Source: Sphingomonadaceae bacterium (GTDB taxonomy: Bacteria > Pseudomonadota > Alphaproteobacteria > Sphingomonadales > Sphingomonadaceae). From it: a stretch of 64,000 nt of DNA. Position numbers and translations under genes: made by a program. The stretch spans positions 18,807 to 82,806 of the forward strand of contig JAJTEF010000008.1 of the NCBI GenBank assembly GCA_021300355.1, written 5' to 3'. A model generated the notes under the pieces. That model had not been told where the DNA came from. It ran no database searches and saw only the letters and a program-made list of their open reading frames with translations. The stretch's first letter is position 1, and every line of letters begins with the position of its first letter. This document shows positions 61,461 through 64,000 of the stretch, in pieces.

Positions 61461-62147
61461 ATGGCAGACAATTTATTTGGTGGTAAAGATTCCGGCCGGA
61501 CACTGGCGGGTAAACAGAAGGTCAAGACCGCCAAGCGGCGCACGGCTGGATCAACCCGCTGGCTTGAGCGGCAGTTGAACGACCCATATGTGAAGCGCGC
61601 GCATGGCGAGGGCTATCGCAGCCGCGCGGCGTATAAGCTGGTCGAGTTGGACGAGAAGTTTCACATATTGCGCGGTAAGAAAGCCGTGGTGGATTTGGGC
61701 GTCGCGCCGGGCGGTTGGGCACAAGTGGTGCGCAGGCAACAGCCAAAGGCAGCGATTGTGGGTATCGACCTGTTACCGGTCGACCCGCTTGAAGGCGTTG
61801 TGTTGCTCCAAATGGATTTCATGCACGACAGCGCGCCGGATAGGTTGATTGCCGAACTCGGCTGCGCTCCGGACCTGATCTTGTCAGATATGGCGGCGAA
61901 CACCGTTGGTCATAAACAGACCGACCATTTACGCACAATGGGCCTGGTCGAAGCGGCCGTCGATTTTGCTATTCAGGTCTTGCAACCCGGCGGCGATTTT
62001 GTTGCGAAAGTGTTTGCGGGGGGAACCGACCCGGTGATGCTGAGCATTCTTAAAAACAACTTCACCACGGTCAAGCACGCCAAACCACCGGCAAGCCGCA
62101 AAGGATCGGTGGAATGGTATGTGATTGCGCAGGGAAAGAAAGCTTAA
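61461..62147 (+). CDS. rlmE: 23S rRNA (uridine(2552)-2'-O)-methyltransferase RlmE
   Basis: YKLVELDEKFHILRGKKAVVDLGVAPGGWAQV, LILSDMAANTVGHKQTDHLR, FVAKVFAGG. Confidence 0.94.
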   Translation: MADNLFGGKDSGRTLAGKQKVKTAKRRTAGSTRWLERQLNDPYVKRAHGEGYRSRAAYKLVELDEKFHILRGKKAVVDLGVAPGGWAQVVRRQQPKAAIVGIDLLPVDPLEGVVLLQMDFMHDSAPDRLIAELGCAPDLILSDMAANTVGHKQTDHLRTMGLVEAAVDFAIQVLQPGGDFVAKVFAGGTDPVMLSILKNNFTTVKHAKPPASRKGSVEWYVIAQGKKA

Positions 62148-62953
62148 CCCGCTTTACGCGCTTTCGCGACCGCGGCTTTCAGGGCATCTAGGCCAACCGC
62201 ACCTTCCAATATCTGGTCGCCGATAATGAAGGTCGGGGTGCCGCCAAAGCCAACTTGCTGCATGATCGCAATGTTGCTTTCGACCTCGGCAATCGCTTCA
62301 CGCGAGCGCGCAAATTTTTCGGCAGCGGCAAGGTTCATCCCTGCTTTTGAAGCGGCGGCACGGATGCTTTGGGCGTCAGGGCGGCCACCGCTGAACATGG
62401 CGTCATGAAATGCCTTATGCTTGCCTTGCTTGGCCGCTGCGAGTGCCCATAAGGCTGCATCGCGGCTGGTCGCACTGAGGATCGGTACCTCGCGGATGAC
62501 AACGCGGATGTTGCTGTCGCTATCGATAAGCTTTTGTACATCTGCAACGCTGGAGCGGCAGAACCCGCAATTATAATCGGTAAACTCGACGAGCGTGACA
62601 TCGCCATTGGGGTTTCCGAACTCCGCGCCGGGGAAGGGCTCGGTCAGCTTAGCGCCAGCAGCGCTGAGGCGCTGTGTTGCCTCACGCTTTTGCAACACGC
62701 CAATGGCTTCTGTGATAATTTCGGGATTTTCTAATATATATGCGCGTACAATCGCCTCGGTCGCTTTGCGGTCGTCGGCGTTCATACCTGCGGCGGCGGC
62801 AGCCGTGGCGGCCTCCTCTGCTGCAGCGCCTGCTGGTTCTTGCACGGACATGCTATCTTTTGGCCAAAACAGATACGCGCCGATGGCGGCCAGCAAAAGT
62901 GTAGCGGCAAGAATGAGGATAAGCGGCGTACGCGTCGTCATTTGGTTGTTCAT
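62144..62953 (-). CDS. DsbA-family thiol:disulfide oxidoreductase
   Basis: N-terminal TM; thioredoxin-fold FTDYNCGFCRSS (CxxC), GGTPTFIIGDQ. Confidence 0.9.
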   Translation of the reverse strand: MNNQMTTRTPLILILAATLLLAAIGAYLFWPKDSMSVQEPAGAAAEEAATAAAAAGMNADDRKATEAIVRAYILENPEIITEAIGVLQKREATQRLSAAGAKLTEPFPGAEFGNPNGDVTLVEFTDYNCGFCRSSVADVQKLIDSDSNIRVVIREVPILSATSRDAALWALAAAKQGKHKAFHDAMFSGGRPDAQSIRAAASKAGMNLAAAEKFARSREAIAEVESNIAIMQQVGFGGTPTFIIGDQILEGAVGLDALKAAVAKARKAG

Positions 62954-62995
62954 AGCGGCCCGATTAGCTCCCGCCGCTCCCCGTTGCCAGCCAAT

Positions 62996-64000
62996 TCAGC
63001 GCTTCCGCTTCTTGAGCTGCGCAAGCTTTGCTTCGGCAACCATGTTGATGTCCTGAGCGCGGATCCAATCGGGGGAATATTCCGGTAGGCCAGCCATTGC
63101 GGTCTGTGCGTTCGGCAAAGCGAGTTGCGGTGCACCTTCCATCAGGTAACGCTCCGCACTGGCAAGGGCCGCGCGCGCGCTATCGCCCTTTTGTTCGTAG
63201 ACAACGCCCAATTGGTACCAGGCAAAAGGATTTTGATTATCCTTTGTGACGGCGGCTTTAAGGACCTGAGCTGCCTCATCGAGTTTTGTCTTGTCCTCGG
63301 TTGCAATTAACGCATGCCCGAATATGGCGGCGATCAGCGGCTGATTGCCCGTCAGGCTTACCGCTTTGCGCAAGGGTATAATCGCGTCGGCTGGCCGACC
63401 GGATTCGAGCAATATTTGCCCATGCAATTCAAGGAAATAGGGATCTTCGGGTGCCGATGCGACGAGGGACGAGGATTCATTCAACGCCTTTTGCGGATAA
63501 GCAGACTTATGCCACGCATAGGCACGCGCATAGCGGGCAGGAACGCTTTGGTCGTTTTCGGGATAATCGCGCATCGTCGCCGTCGGGTCAGAGAGATAAC
63601 CTGTCAGCTTTGCCTTGATCCGCTTAAAATCATTCTCCCACTTCGGATTTAGCGGCACATCCCACGCCGGATCGGCGGAATATTTGTCCTGCAGCACCGA
63701 AATACGCTCACCCGACAAGGGGTGGGTGCGACCATAGCTATCCTCTTGCGGGATGCCGAGGCGGAATTCGAAATTCTGCAGCTTTTTGAAAAAGCTGATG
63801 GAGCCCCGGCCCGAAATGCCTGCGGTGGAAAGATATTGTGCGCCCGACGCATCGGCTGTGCCTTCTTGTCCGCGGCTGTAGGCGAGGAACTTGCCCATCG
63901 CGGCTTGCTGGCCCGCGGATAATATACCCATGCCCGCTTCGCCCGCGCCAGCCGCCATGGCCGCAGCGGCCAATATGAGGCTGGCAATGCTGATGCCGCT
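62996..64000 (-). CDS. M48-family metalloprotease with TPR (BepA-like), N-terminus beyond window
   Basis: Frame open to window edge; RGQEGTADASGAQYL, SYGRTHPLSGERISVL, C-terminal TPR repeats. Confidence 0.82.
   Translation of the reverse strand, partial: SGISIASLILAAAAMAAGAGEAGMGILSAGQQAAMGKFLAYSRGQEGTADASGAQYLSTAGISGRGSISFFKKLQNFEFRLGIPQEDSYGRTHPLSGERISVLQDKYSADPAWDVPLNPKWENDFKRIKAKLTGYLSDPTATMRDYPENDQSVPARYARAYAWHKSAYPQKALNESSSLVASAPEDPYFLELHGQILLESGRPADAIIPLRKAVSLTGNQPLIAAIFGHALIATEDKTKLDEAAQVLKAAVTKDNQNPFAWYQLGVVYEQKGDSARAALASAERYLMEGAPQLALPNAQTAMAGLPEYSPDWIRAQDINMVAEAKLAQLKKRKR

Overview
This 64 kb window is chromosomal DNA from an alphaproteobacterium, most likely Sphingomonadales. That placement is inferred from gene content and order, not from a database search. 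About the first 35 kb is mostly conserved housekeeping: ddl-ftsQ-ftsA-ftsZ, a SPOR/TPR protein, dgt, a tandem glycine riboswitch driving gcvT-gcvH-gcvPA-gcvPB, an RND efflux pump, a SciP-like DUF1153 regulator, mnmA, typA, a ybbA/ybbP/tesA-like locus and a telA-like operon. A receiver/PAS-kinase pair follows, then a sugar-acid catabolic locus (GH43, uxaC, uxuB-like) in which all three genes are frame-disrupted. From about 43 to 58 kb there is an accessory region with two Cys-type sulfatases, a formylglycine-generating enzyme carrying a lipobox, two tandem haloalkane dehalogenases, a GST, a BBE-type flavoprotein, a PhlG/DAPG-hydrolase-like protein, TetR and LysR regulators and a sterol-desaturase-like protein. 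I read this region as a possible uncharacterised catabolic locus for sulfated/halogenated (poly)phenolic compounds. The end of the window has tRNA-Gln(CTG), ppx/gppA, rlmE, a DsbA-like protein and an M48 peptidase. Other notable observations are a 207-bp nested palindromic element that supplies the stop codons of two convergent genes, two mirrored 69-bp palindromes of one family, palindromic operator candidates beside TetR genes, and a three-hairpin leader before the response regulator. I saw no CRISPR array, rRNA, phage or complete transposon.
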